Part shown: piece by piece, positions 17,506 through 25,704 of the stretch
Layout of the letters: the number at the start of each line of letters is the position of its first letter
Position numbering within the stretch: the stretch's first letter is position 1
Assembly: GCA_018004935.1 (NCBI GenBank)
Contig: JAGNBF010000008.1
Coordinates: 8,052-72,051 of the forward strand
DNA from: Chloroflexota bacterium
GTDB lineage: Bacteria; Chloroflexota; Anaerolineae; Promineifilales; Promineifilaceae
Direction of reading: 5' to 3'
DNA length: 64,000 nt
The notes under the pieces: generated by a model
What the model was told of the DNA's origin: nothing
Databases searched by the model: none
The model's input: only the letters and a program-made list of their open reading frames with translations
Program-made: the position numbers and the translations under genes

Positions 17506-17546
17506 TACGAATATTTGTGGGTTGAATCCAGATACGGAGTGTACGG

Positions 17547-18968
17547 ATGAATAAGATGATAAAACGGATGAGCTGGTTATGGGGGTTAGTCGCGGCCGCG
17601 GCCCTGCTTTTGGCCTGTAGTACATTAACGGGAACACCCAGCACCTCCGGCCCCATGGTGGTTGTGACCCAAATTGTTGAAGTAACCCGGATGATTGTCG
17701 TGACGCCCGTGCCTGATGCCCTTGTGGGGCCAGGTGATGAAGCGGGGAATAATAACAGTAATAATAACGCCACGGGACAAGATCAGCCGGAAATAGAGAT
17801 GGTGACGGTAACACCTGGTGGCTTTAACCCCACGCGGCCGCCCTTACCGACGCCTACCGCTGGCCCTACACAACCACCGCTCCTGCCTGGTGAATCTGAT
17901 TTCTCCGCTGAGGATATAGACCTGTTTTTTGAAGTATGGCAACTGGTAGAAGAAAGTTATGATGGCAACATCCCCTCAGAGCAACAGTTGACAGATGCTA
18001 TTATCGCGGCCGCGCTGGAAACGTTGAATGATCAGTTTACCCTCTACCTGAATGCCGCCACTGCCGAACGCTCCCGTGAATCCTTTGCTGGTTCTTACGA
18101 AGGCATCGGCGCTTTTGTGGAGCAAAACGAGGAAGGTTATTTCGTTATCGTCCGCCCCATTGCCGGACAACCAGCGGCCCTGGCAGGCATTTTGCCCAAT
18201 GATATCGTACTGGCCGCTGATGGTGTTTCCCTCATTGGTCAGACGATGGATGAGAGTATCGCCCTGGTGCGTGGCCCCGAAGGGACACCGGTTACCCTCA
18301 CCATCTTGCGTGAAGGGGTAGAACCTTTCGACCTGGTGATTGTTCGCCAACAGATCGTCATTCCTGTAGTCGAGTTTGAGCCGGAACTATTGGAAGGGGG
18401 AATCGCTTATGTGCGTCTTACCAGTTTCAATGCTCAGGCATATGATCAGTTAAACAATACCTTGAACACCCTGATGGCCCAAAATCCCACCGCACTCATC
18501 CTCGATTTGCGCGATAATCCGGGTGGTTTCCTCAATCAATCCATCCTGGTCGCTGATTTGTTCTTACCCGAAGGTGTGGTACTGTATGAGCGAAATATTC
18601 GTGGCCTGGAAGAAGTTTATGAATCCCATACGGGTGACATTGCCGAAGAGGTTCCTTTGGTGGTGTTGATCAATCCAGGCAGTGCCAGCGCCTCAGAAAT
18701 AGTGGCCGGGGCGATTCAAGACCAGGGACGCGGGGTTATCATTGGGGAAACATCTTTTGGCAAGGGGTCGGTGCAATCTGTGTACACCCTTTCTGATGGT
18801 TCTGAGTTACGCGTAACTATTGCCCGCTGGTATACACCGAATAATCAGAGTATTAGTGGGGAAGGGATTACCCCAGATATTGAAGAGACCCCTTCACCCC
18901 TGGAATTTGGTGGGCCAGATGATAATCAACTTCAGCGGGCGATTGAGTATCTTTTGACTGGTAGTTAG
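17547..18968 (+). CDS. Carboxy-terminal processing protease (S41), lipoprotein
   Basis: The protein has 473 residues. The signal peptide ends in lipobox LLAC (Cys24). A long Asn/Pro/Thr-rich linker (about 65-115) joins it to a PDZ domain and an S41 domain. S381 in GSASASEIVAGA and K406 in SFGKGSVQ are the catalytic pair. It is paralogous to the upstream gene but lipid-anchored rather than helix-anchored. The two may divide substrates or places in the envelope. Three GCGGCCGC copies fall in the gene, one of them giving Arg-Pro-Pro in the linker. Confidence 0.95.
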   Translation: MNKMIKRMSWLWGLVAAAALLLACSTLTGTPSTSGPMVVVTQIVEVTRMIVVTPVPDALVGPGDEAGNNNSNNNATGQDQPEIEMVTVTPGGFNPTRPPLPTPTAGPTQPPLLPGESDFSAEDIDLFFEVWQLVEESYDGNIPSEQQLTDAIIAAALETLNDQFTLYLNAATAERSRESFAGSYEGIGAFVEQNEEGYFVIVRPIAGQPAALAGILPNDIVLAADGVSLIGQTMDESIALVRGPEGTPVTLTILREGVEPFDLVIVRQQIVIPVVEFEPELLEGGIAYVRLTSFNAQAYDQLNNTLNTLMAQNPTALILDLRDNPGGFLNQSILVADLFLPEGVVLYERNIRGLEEVYESHTGDIAEEVPLVVLINPGSASASEIVAGAIQDQGRGVIIGETSFGKGSVQSVYTLSDGSELRVTIARWYTPNNQSISGEGITPDIEETPSPLEFGGPDDNQLQRAIEYLLTGS

Positions 18969-19094
18969 GTGTGGCAAAAACCCTTTGCCTTTGTGGTTGT
19001 GGCAGGGCTGGCACAAGGTTAGCTCTTACCCCACGAAACCCCAAAGAACCATCATTATCTTAGGGTCCGTAAAAATGTAACTGTCCCGTTTAGA

Positions 19095-19125
19095 CCTGGC
19101 AGGTTTCTGAAAACCTGTCAGGCCT
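19095..19125. repeat. Family C core hairpin
   Basis: ACCTGGCAGGTTTCTGAAAA and the complementary CCTGTCAGG arm form a hairpin. The upstream phrase about GGGTCCGTAAAAATGTAACT is repeated near 57038 beside another copy. Confidence 0.75.
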
Positions 19126-19174
19126 TAATGGAATTTAATCTTTTACTGACCATTAGGGTCTATAGAACTAGAGT

Positions 19175-19657
19175 ATGGCAAAACAGAAGGGAATGACCGA
19201 CGCGGCTTTTAAAGTGGTTGCCAATAACAAACGGGCGACGTTTGATTATGAGTTGTTGGAGAAGTTTGAGGCTGGCCTGGTGCTGAAAGGGACGGAGATT
19301 AAATCTGTGCGGGCGAACCAGGTGAGTTTGCAACGGAGTTATGTGCAACCGACGAATGGGGAGTTGTGGCTGTGTGAGGCGAATATTGCCCAGTATGTGC
19401 ATGGCAACCGGGAAAATCATGAACCAACGCGGCCGCGTAAACTCCTGCTTCATCGTCGTGAAATTGCCCGCATTGTCACTGGTCTTAACGAAAAGGGCTT
19501 AACCATGATACCGGTACGCCTTTACCTGAAAAATGGCCGGGCCAAGCTGGAAGTGGCGCTGGCGCGAGGCAAGAAGAAGTTCGACAAACGGGCCGCGATT
19601 GCGGATCGGGATTCCAAACGTCAGATTGAGCGGACGTTGAAGATGAAGTATACGTAA
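19175..19657 (+). CDS. smpB: SsrA-binding protein
   Basis: The 160-residue protein matches SmpB throughout: NNKRATFDYELLEKFEAGLVL at the start, KGTEIKSVRANQVSLQRSYV, and the tmRNA-binding barrel. The basic C-terminal tail is GKKKFDKRAAIADRDSKRQIERTLK. SmpB brings tmRNA to stalled ribosomes for trans-translation. No tmRNA gene was recognised in the window. The gene stands alone and ends 42 bases before a strong terminator. Confidence 0.97.
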   Translation: MAKQKGMTDAAFKVVANNKRATFDYELLEKFEAGLVLKGTEIKSVRANQVSLQRSYVQPTNGELWLCEANIAQYVHGNRENHEPTRPRKLLLHRREIARIVTGLNEKGLTMIPVRLYLKNGRAKLEVALARGKKKFDKRAAIADRDSKRQIERTLKMKYT

Positions 19658-19698
19658 GCCGGTAGAAAGCCGGTAGAAGTAGGGGAACTGCTGATTAG

Positions 19699-19738
19699 AG
19701 GACGAAGGATGGGGCTGGCCCCATCCTTCGTCCTTTTT
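19699..19738. terminator. Strong intrinsic terminator after smpB
   Basis: AGGACGAAGGATGGGG pairs perfectly with CCCCATCCTTCGTCCT around a CTGG loop, followed by TTTTTAT. The stem is 16 base pairs. It lies between convergent genes, with the stop codon of the minus-strand gene at 19737-19739 at its edge. A run of A residues on the other side is weak, so it favours the plus strand. Confidence 0.92.
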
Positions 19739-21962
19739 ATTCTTCGGGGGGGGCACTGGGAATGACGGGGCTGGATTGACGGCGGCGCAACCACCAAAAC
19801 AGTGCGGCCGCAATCAGCACCACACCACCGCCTATGATAAAGGGCAACCCCCTTATCTCTGAACTGGACGTAGTTGTGTCAGACGCGGCCGCGTTGTTAT
19901 CTGTTCCATTTTCCCCAATGGCTTCCCGAGTGGATGAACCCTCGGCTACCATTTGGGTAGCTAAAAAGGCGACCAATGTATCCACCTGAGTAGATGACAG
20001 CCGCTCTGCATAATAATCGGGCATAATGTTAGGCAGACAGGGGCCATTAGGGCAGTCGGGAGCCAGATGGGCATTCGGCTGTAGGATAGATTGGCGAATA
20101 TATTCCTCGGCGGTAAGCTCAGCGATGCGGTTCGCGGCCGCGTTACCAATTTGGCTCAAGTCCGGCCCAACTTTACGGCTTTCCCCAATATCGCCAATCT
20201 GGTGGCAGGAGCCACAACCCGCATTATGAATAATGTCTTCCGGGGTTTCTCCATGAATGGGGCTAAGGGTGGGCGTTGGTTCAGGTGTGGGCGAACTATC
20301 TGGTTCGGGCGTATTCGTCGGTGTTGGCGTTAACTCCGCCATCTCTTCACTGGTGGGCTGGTGTAACTGTTCACTGGGGCTGATACGTAAGATCGCCTCA
20401 CAGGGTGAAAAATCGGGAGCCGGTTCGGGCATACACCACCAGATACCTCCTTTCTTGGTTTTCAGGAATGGGATATACCAAAAAACGATGTTTTGCTCGG
20501 ATAGTTGCTCGTTGTTGAGCCATTGGCGTGGTGGTTCAAAGGTATCGGCTGAACCCGGTAAAATGGGATCATTCCCTTCGCCATCATTCCATTTTAAGGC
20601 AAAAAGTAAACCATCATCCAATTGTAGAGGATCTGTGGTGATTGGTTGCCATTCATAGAACTGATCGCCGTTGCTAACGGCCAGCCGCGATTGTTCCAAT
20701 GAGAGCGGAGTGAAGAGGGAAAATTCATTCTCCTGATCTGCTTCTATCCAGTGAGCGCCATTCCACTCCCACAATTGATCATCATTATCGGTTGTGCCGT
20801 CCAGGTCAATGCGCCAGAAGGGGCGATAAATGGAGAGATCATCACAGCCTGGCCCTTGGGAGATGAAGCGCGGCTCAAAACTGCCGTCGTCATAGAACCG
20901 GATGATCTGTTCATAGCGATAACAGCAAATACAGTTAGGCCAGTCAAACGGCTCCGTGAAAAGTTGATGGACTTCAAACCCATCTTCAACCTGGTTGACG
21001 GTGGTGCCAAATTTAGGTGGTACACTACTGTTGAAGCCGATTTCGTCCCGGTAGCCACCTGGCCAGGCGGGGTACCATACCTCAACCTGCCCGATTTTGA
21101 TGCTAGAAAAGACTGGCTCTTCATTGAAGGTTGCGCCATAGAAGTTGAGACCATCATGGGCGGTCATTTCCCAACAGACATTCCAACCATCTTGTTCATG
21201 ACAACCATCGTCGAAGAGATTGCCTGTGCCCACGGGGTCAGGGTTGTTGTAAAGCTGATTGGTGGGGCGGCTACGGGTAGAGAAGACGCGGGCGACCTGG
21301 TTCTGTTGCATGTTGACAAAGACGTGGACAACTTTGCCACTACCATCGGGGGCGGCGAAGGTGAGGTCTACGCACCAATCCTCACTACAGTCATCATCCA
21401 TGAGCCAGGCGGCCATTGGCACCATGACCATTTTCAGCGCGGCCACGTTGCCGAGCAAGATTTGCACCCGTTTATCCGCGGCCGCGATGTTTAGCGCTTT
21501 GGGAATAACGGTGCGGCTGGCTCCAGGGCGGGCCGTTACATCTTGCCAATAAGAGATGACCCGGCTGGTTTCTCGATTGACGACCAGTTCAAAGGTACCC
21601 CCATCGGTGTAATTGTATAAGGTGACGTGGGAACAATTGGCCGGGCCACAGCCAGCCTGGCGCCATTCTGCGGACTCACTGGCCGCCAGGGGTACAGCGT
21701 ACAAAAAGTCATAGACTTTGTCATTGAGTAAACGAGCCACTGTTGGGTCGGCCAGGGTAATGTTGCGAGCAATGGCTTCATCACCGGTAAAATTGACCGC
21801 ATTGGCCACACTGGTGTATGTGCCTTTGGCAACAACATTGATCGTTTTATCATTGGTGTGGGCTAACCACCAGGTGAGGGCTACCAGAGCCAACAAAAAG
21901 GGAAGAAGAAAGGGGAGTCTGCGGCCGCGACGGGGGCCTGTTATTTCAGAATGTGTGGGCAT
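19737..21962 (-). CDS. Membrane-anchored mono-haem cytochrome c with copper-amine-oxidase-like body
   Basis: The protein has 741 residues. An N-terminal membrane helix (about 17-35) and a C-terminal helix before RRRQSS (about 708-728) frame a large outer part. Near the end a cytochrome c domain has C583-x-x-C586-H587, a Lys/Pro-rich GPDLSQIG segment and an axial Met candidate in NIMPDYY. A Thr/Pro-rich linker precedes it. The 600-residue middle resembles the fold order of copper amine oxidases, with WEMTAHDGLNFYGATFN, a later CYRYEQIIRFYDDGSFEPR strand pair and WRIDLDG. The usual Asn-Tyr-Asp/Glu cofactor motif is not seen, as Cys precedes the candidate Tyr. The resemblance is an inference from reading. 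An electron-transfer role is likely. Confidence 0.7.
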   Translation of the reverse strand: MPTHSEITGPRRGRRLPFLLPFLLALVALTWWLAHTNDKTINVVAKGTYTSVANAVNFTGDEAIARNITLADPTVARLLNDKVYDFLYAVPLAASESAEWRQAGCGPANCSHVTLYNYTDGGTFELVVNRETSRVISYWQDVTARPGASRTVIPKALNIAAADKRVQILLGNVAALKMVMVPMAAWLMDDDCSEDWCVDLTFAAPDGSGKVVHVFVNMQQNQVARVFSTRSRPTNQLYNNPDPVGTGNLFDDGCHEQDGWNVCWEMTAHDGLNFYGATFNEEPVFSSIKIGQVEVWYPAWPGGYRDEIGFNSSVPPKFGTTVNQVEDGFEVHQLFTEPFDWPNCICCYRYEQIIRFYDDGSFEPRFISQGPGCDDLSIYRPFWRIDLDGTTDNDDQLWEWNGAHWIEADQENEFSLFTPLSLEQSRLAVSNGDQFYEWQPITTDPLQLDDGLLFALKWNDGEGNDPILPGSADTFEPPRQWLNNEQLSEQNIVFWYIPFLKTKKGGIWWCMPEPAPDFSPCEAILRISPSEQLHQPTSEEMAELTPTPTNTPEPDSSPTPEPTPTLSPIHGETPEDIIHNAGCGSCHQIGDIGESRKVGPDLSQIGNAAANRIAELTAEEYIRQSILQPNAHLAPDCPNGPCLPNIMPDYYAERLSSTQVDTLVAFLATQMVAEGSSTREAIGENGTDNNAAASDTTTSSSEIRGLPFIIGGGVVLIAAALFWWLRRRQSSPVIPSAPPEE

Positions 21963-21975
21963 TGTCAGAACTATT

Positions 21976-22005
21976 ATCCTTTTGTGTAATCAATCACAAA
22001 AGGAT
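21976..22005. promoter_or_regulatory. Inverted repeat in the leader of the cytochrome gene
   Basis: ATCCTTTTGTG and CACAAAAGGAT are perfect 11-base arms with an eight-base spacer. They lie 14 bases before the ATG of the minus-strand cytochrome gene. The arm nearer the gene contains AAAGGAT, its only visible ribosome-site candidate, so a hairpin could mask translation. A protein operator is the other reading. Confidence 0.45.
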
Positions 22006-22108
22006 TATACCCTGATTTTTAGCGGACAGGCTGAGAAGCTATTTTCACCGGAGGCTAACGGTTTTAACTGTAGGCAAAACCTGTCTATGTTCAAATGAGA
22101 GTCTATTG

Positions 22109-22170
22109 CAAAAAGCCCAGTTTCTGACTAATTTAACCGTCGCTTCCCGAGAAAAAGAAACCGGGCTTTT
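22109..22170. terminator. Hairpin AAAGCCCAGTTTCT / AGAAACCGGGCTTTT
   Basis: The arms pair with one mismatch and the 3' arm ends in TTTT, followed by a second T-run at about 22184-22189. Outer phrases TCAAATGAGAGTCTA and AGTAGACTCAAATGAG add a partial repeat around it. No gene ends just upstream on the plus strand, so it may be an element remnant or terminate a transcript not recognised here. The gap 21963-22403 has no other feature that can be supported. Confidence 0.4.
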
Positions 22171-22403
22171 AACTGTTTTGACCTTTTTTCAGTAGACTCA
22201 AATGAGAATTACTACCGGAATGTTTACCCCAGGGTGGTTACCAAAGAGGTACTGATAGACCATAAAAAGAAGTTAGTATCCACTATACAATCTCTTGAAC
22301 AAGACTTTGTGGCCCGAAGAAGTATAATTTGCGCCCTAGATCTCCAAATCGCGTGAATGTGGAAAGATCAGAAGTGCCCCTATAACCTGTAAACTGGGAG
22401 AAG

Positions 22404-22871
22404 ATGACTGTGAATTATCTCCAACCTAATTCGGACTATTGTTTCATCTGCGGCCGCCTTAACCCACATGGTTTGCACATGCGTTTTTATGATAATGGCC
22501 ATAATCAGGTCGTTTCTGAATATACCGTTCCCACCGAATACCAGGGGTATCCCGGTGTGGTTCATGGGGGCATTGTGTCAGCCATGTTAGATGAGGTTGT
22601 TGGGCGTGTTGCTTTGATTGGCGACCATCATCATTTTATGATGACAGTAAAAATACAGGTGAAATTTCGCCAGCCTGTCCCAGCGGAAACGCCGCTACGC
22701 CTGGTGGGAGAGGTCGTGAAGCTTCGCGGCCGCATTGGGCAAGCCATCGGTCGTATTGAACTGCCCGATGGCACCATCGCGGCCGAAGCCGAACTGGTTC
22801 TAGCCGATTTGCCCGCCGAACTACGCCGCACCGATGTAGAAGTTTTAGGCTGGCGTCTGGATTCTGTCTAA
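22404..22871 (+). CDS. PaaI-type hotdog-fold thioesterase
   Basis: This 155-residue protein has the PaaI/YbgC-like hotdog layout. CFICGRLNPHGLHMRF is at about 13-28, and GYPGVVHGGIVSAMLDEVVG at about 48-67 holds the HGG turn and the catalytic Asp/Glu on the central helix. VKFRQPVPAETPLRLVGEV forms the next strands. These enzymes hydrolyse acyl-CoA thioesters. The N-terminal CxxCG-like start is common in a subgroup of unknown substrate. The ATG follows GGGAGAAG closely. It is a single-gene unit. Confidence 0.9.
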   Translation: MTVNYLQPNSDYCFICGRLNPHGLHMRFYDNGHNQVVSEYTVPTEYQGYPGVVHGGIVSAMLDEVVGRVALIGDHHHFMMTVKIQVKFRQPVPAETPLRLVGEVVKLRGRIGQAIGRIELPDGTIAAEAELVLADLPAELRRTDVEVLGWRLDSV

Positions 22872-22934
22872 ATAAGAGAACCTGGTTTTTTGAGGCATCG
22901 CCCGAAAAACTGCACGCACAAACATTTTCGGTTC

Positions 22935-23045
22935 TTTCGGAATTCGCGGGGTGTGGCTACATGTACGGGCTGGCCTTGTGCCTGCCCCGCCAAGGGCAAC
23001 CACAAGGCCAGCCCCTACATCTGGTGTCAACCCCCTGAAATCCCG
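22935..23045. repeat. Family F repeat, long form
   Basis: The unit runs from GAATTCGCGGGGTG through GGGCTGGCCTTGTGCCTGCC and GGGCAACCACAAGGCCAGCC to the GTCAACCCCCTGAAATCCC end. The two middle segments pair with each other. The same outer ends occur at 49340-49500 and 54375-54590. Confidence 0.8.
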
Positions 23046-23145
23046 AAGGCCCACATTTTCTCGTTTTCTGGATACATTCACCCTTTTTCTACAGCATTAA
23101 CCAGGACGTGTTATACAATGAACAATACCTGGTAACCCATTCATC

Positions 23146-24516
23146 ATGTGGCAATTATATTTACGTGAACGCCGTGTAGACTCCCTCCGGTTAGTCTTTC
23201 CCATACTGACCGTTATTCTGCTAATAGTCGGTGTATTTGCGGCCGTCGTTATTGGCTCTAACAGTGGCACCGAACCGTGGAGTATTTGGGTTGCGGTTAT
23301 CGTATCACCCCTCACTCTGGCTCTGATATGGCGGCTGGTTCGTCATGATGAACGACAATCATTGGCGGGCACACTGTATGTCGCTATCCACATTATTCTA
23401 CTGGTTCTCATCTATTGGCAATTGTGGTCGTCTACCAATCTGGTTCCCTTTCTTTTTGCTGGCCTGATCATTGCCAGCAACATGATCCTGTACAATGGAG
23501 CCAGTTTTTCCATCTGGCTGATCTCGTCTATTGCCATCATAATTGTGGCCACAATAGCCAGTGAGCAAAATCTCAACGATATTACCCACCTCATCGTTCC
23601 CATCCTGGTCAATTTGGTTCTGGCCATCATTTCCTTCATGTCAACCTATGACTGGGAATTGGCGCTAGAATCGGTAAATGATATTCGAGAAAAAGCCCAG
23701 GCGCGGCGGGATGAACTCTTTGCCATCAAGGAAACCTTAGATCAAACGAATGCCCAATTATTGGCCTCGAATGAAGCGCTAGAAAAAGCCCGGCAAGATG
23801 CGCTCAATGAACGAGATTTGCGTACCCGGTTCATGAACAATGTCAGCCATGAATTACGCACCCCGCTAAATGCCATTGTCAATTTTGCCCATATTATTGG
23901 AGCAGGGGCTTGTGGCCCCGTAACCGAAAGGCAAACAGATTACTTAAAGCGCATTGAACAAGCAGGCTGGCATTCGCTTAATGTGTTGAATGATTTGTTG
24001 GATCTGGCACAGATTCAAGCGGGTGCGTTTTACCTCAATTTGCAGGTAGTTCATCTGTATGATATTTGTGAAGATGCCATGAGCAACACCAGAGGTTTGA
24101 TTTTGGAGCGCCCAATCGATCTCATTCGGGATTACCCGGCACAATGGCCTTATGTGCAGGCGGATGCGGTTCGTTTGAAACAGGCGCTGATTAATCTGTT
24201 AGGTAATGCCGCTAAATATACGGATGAAGGATCTATTGGTTTGCGGGTGCGTCAGGAAAATGGTTGGGTCAAAATCATGATTGCCGATACCGGTATTGGT
24301 ATTGCCCCGGAATATCATGAGGTGATTTTTCAGGAGTTTCGTCAGGTTAATGAAGGGGATGCCCGTAAACGGGTAGGTACTGGCCTGGGATTACCGATTA
24401 CGCGCCACCTGATTGAACAACATGGCGGTACACTTACATTGGTGAGTGAACCGGCTAAGGGATCCGTGTTTACGATTACACTGCCAGTGTCCCCGCCGGA
24501 AAATGTTAAGGAATGA
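23146..24516 (+). CDS. Sensor histidine kinase with a multi-helix membrane sensor
   Basis: The 456-residue protein has about six membrane helices in residues 15-170 with very short loops, so sensing may be within the membrane. A coiled coil follows at about 175-225, and NVSHELRTPLNAIVNFAH places the phosphoacceptor at H235. The kinase domain has the N box NLLGNAAKYT, DTGIGIAPE and GTGLGLP. It lacks an attached receiver. The receiver-only protein at 24837, about 320 bases downstream with repeats between, is the likely partner. The gene has no GCGGCCGC copy, only near matches. Confidence 0.94.
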   Translation: MWQLYLRERRVDSLRLVFPILTVILLIVGVFAAVVIGSNSGTEPWSIWVAVIVSPLTLALIWRLVRHDERQSLAGTLYVAIHIILLVLIYWQLWSSTNLVPFLFAGLIIASNMILYNGASFSIWLISSIAIIIVATIASEQNLNDITHLIVPILVNLVLAIISFMSTYDWELALESVNDIREKAQARRDELFAIKETLDQTNAQLLASNEALEKARQDALNERDLRTRFMNNVSHELRTPLNAIVNFAHIIGAGACGPVTERQTDYLKRIEQAGWHSLNVLNDLLDLAQIQAGAFYLNLQVVHLYDICEDAMSNTRGLILERPIDLIRDYPAQWPYVQADAVRLKQALINLLGNAAKYTDEGSIGLRVRQENGWVKIMIADTGIGIAPEYHEVIFQEFRQVNEGDARKRVGTGLGLPITRHLIEQHGGTLTLVSEPAKGSVFTITLPVSPPENVKE

Positions 24517-24536
24517 GAATTAAATAACTTGTTCGT

Positions 24537-24600
24537 TGAGAGTGGCACGGTCAGGAGACCAGCCACAGCAAACCGCTAAGTTAAAAACGAACGATTATTT
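24537..24600. repeat. Family D repeat
   Basis: The GGTCAGGAGACC core is inside GTGGC/GCCAC arms. The phrase GAGAATTAAATAAC before it is repeated at about 53100 before another family D copy. Confidence 0.75.
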
Positions 24601-24702
24601 ACCACGGTCATAAAATAACATTTTGTGGGCGGCAATAGATTGGACTATCCAGGTTATTTGTGGGCCATTACTAATGCCCCCTTAACAAGATTGTTGGGCT
24701 TA

Positions 24703-24740
24703 CAAACCTGACAGGTTTTCAGAAACCTGTCAGGTTTATC
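24703..24740. repeat. Family C core hairpin
   Basis: AACCTGACAGGTTTTCAGAA and AACCTGTCAGGTT pair over 13 bases or more. Between 24517 and 24836 only this and the family D copy are seen. Confidence 0.8.
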
Positions 24741-24836
24741 ACAAACTCTTTGTTAAAGATGCACTAAGAACGCAATTAGACGCCCCCACCCCGGGTGACT
24801 GATTGTCACACCAGTCTGGATTTGATACACTTGCCT

Positions 24837-25250
24837 ATGATGACGAATATTCTTGATAAAGCGACGATTATTGTGGTAGAAGATGATCCCAATGCCCATC
24901 TCATTGCCCTGGATCTGTTGCATTTGGGTGGAGCAAATCGGTGTTATGCACGCCGGAATGTCGCGGCCGCAATCAAATTTGCTGAACAGTTGCCTCAGGT
25001 AGACCTCTTTCTGGTGGATGTTAATATGCCTGACCAAAGTGGTTATGACCTGCTCCGCCTGGTACGTAGCCATAACAAACTCCAGGAAGCCAAAATTGTG
25101 GCCGTTACTGCTGGCACCCTGGCTGAAGATGTGGAAAAGGCCCGGACGGTTGGTTTTGACGGTTTTATCAGCAAACCCCTCAAGCCGGATAAATTTGCCG
25201 GTCAGGTACAAGATATTCTGAACGGAAAACATGTCTGGGATTCTCGTTAG
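24837..25250 (+). CDS. Single-domain response regulator
   Basis: This 137-residue protein is a receiver domain without an output domain. The acidic pair is in VVEDDPN, the phosphoacceptor Asp in LFLVDVNMPDQSG, the Thr in AVTAGTL, and the Lys in GFISKPLKPDKF. Such proteins act in phosphorelays or by protein contact. The kinase upstream is the natural candidate partner. Two ATG codons in a row (24837, 24840) could start it; a frame to 24795 exists. Its last 20 bases overlap the next gene, which suggests coupled translation. Confidence 0.92.
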   Translation: MMTNILDKATIIVVEDDPNAHLIALDLLHLGGANRCYARRNVAAAIKFAEQLPQVDLFLVDVNMPDQSGYDLLRLVRSHNKLQEAKIVAVTAGTLAEDVEKARTVGFDGFISKPLKPDKFAGQVQDILNGKHVWDSR

Positions 25251-25662
25251 ACGCCATTGGTTCACCTTTGTCCTTATCTGCCTGCTGGGTGTGGCGTTGG
25301 TGGTTGCCTGTGGCGGTAACGATGAACCCCAATACGGCCATCAGGTGATCCTTAATGGCACGGCAGTCCTGGCCTGTTCCCAAGAATGCCAGGATCGGGG
25401 CCAGTGTGGCCTGGCCGAGGCTACGCAATCTCAGGTGGTGCTCATTGGGAGTGGAGAAAGGCCCACGATGCGGCCGCGACAGTTTGCTTTGCCGGTTGGG
25501 TCACAAGTGGCTATCAACGGTCAACCCCAAACCATAAACCTCATCCTGGCGACTAACGCCAACACCCGTGAAACGGCTTACTTCTACTCCGTAACCATCC
25601 CAGATCGCCAGAACCAAAATGGCTGGGTTGCGGGGTGGTGCCTTACAGCACCGGCGCAGTGA
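25231..25662 (+). CDS. Small lipoprotein of unknown function
   Basis: The 143-residue protein has a signal peptide with lipobox VVAC (Cys27). The mature part has a Cys pair (ACSQECQDRGQCG) and a C-terminal WVAGWCL segment, which recalls the end of SH3-like outer domains. I do not recognise a family. It overlaps the receiver gene by 20 bases, so it is probably made together with the two-component proteins and may be a sensing accessory at the membrane. That role is a guess from position. Confidence 0.7.
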   Translation: MSGILVRRHWFTFVLICLLGVALVVACGGNDEPQYGHQVILNGTAVLACSQECQDRGQCGLAEATQSQVVLIGSGERPTMRPRQFALPVGSQVAINGQPQTINLILATNANTRETAYFYSVTIPDRQNQNGWVAGWCLTAPAQ

Positions 25663-25704
25663 ATGACCATTCCCCCCTAATCCTTATTTCTATAGCCGGT
25701 CTCT

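Noticed and set aside
20751-21494. Open frame of 247 codons on the plus strand
   Set aside because: It is antisense to the cytochrome gene, shows no family motifs and is a shadow of its codon pattern.
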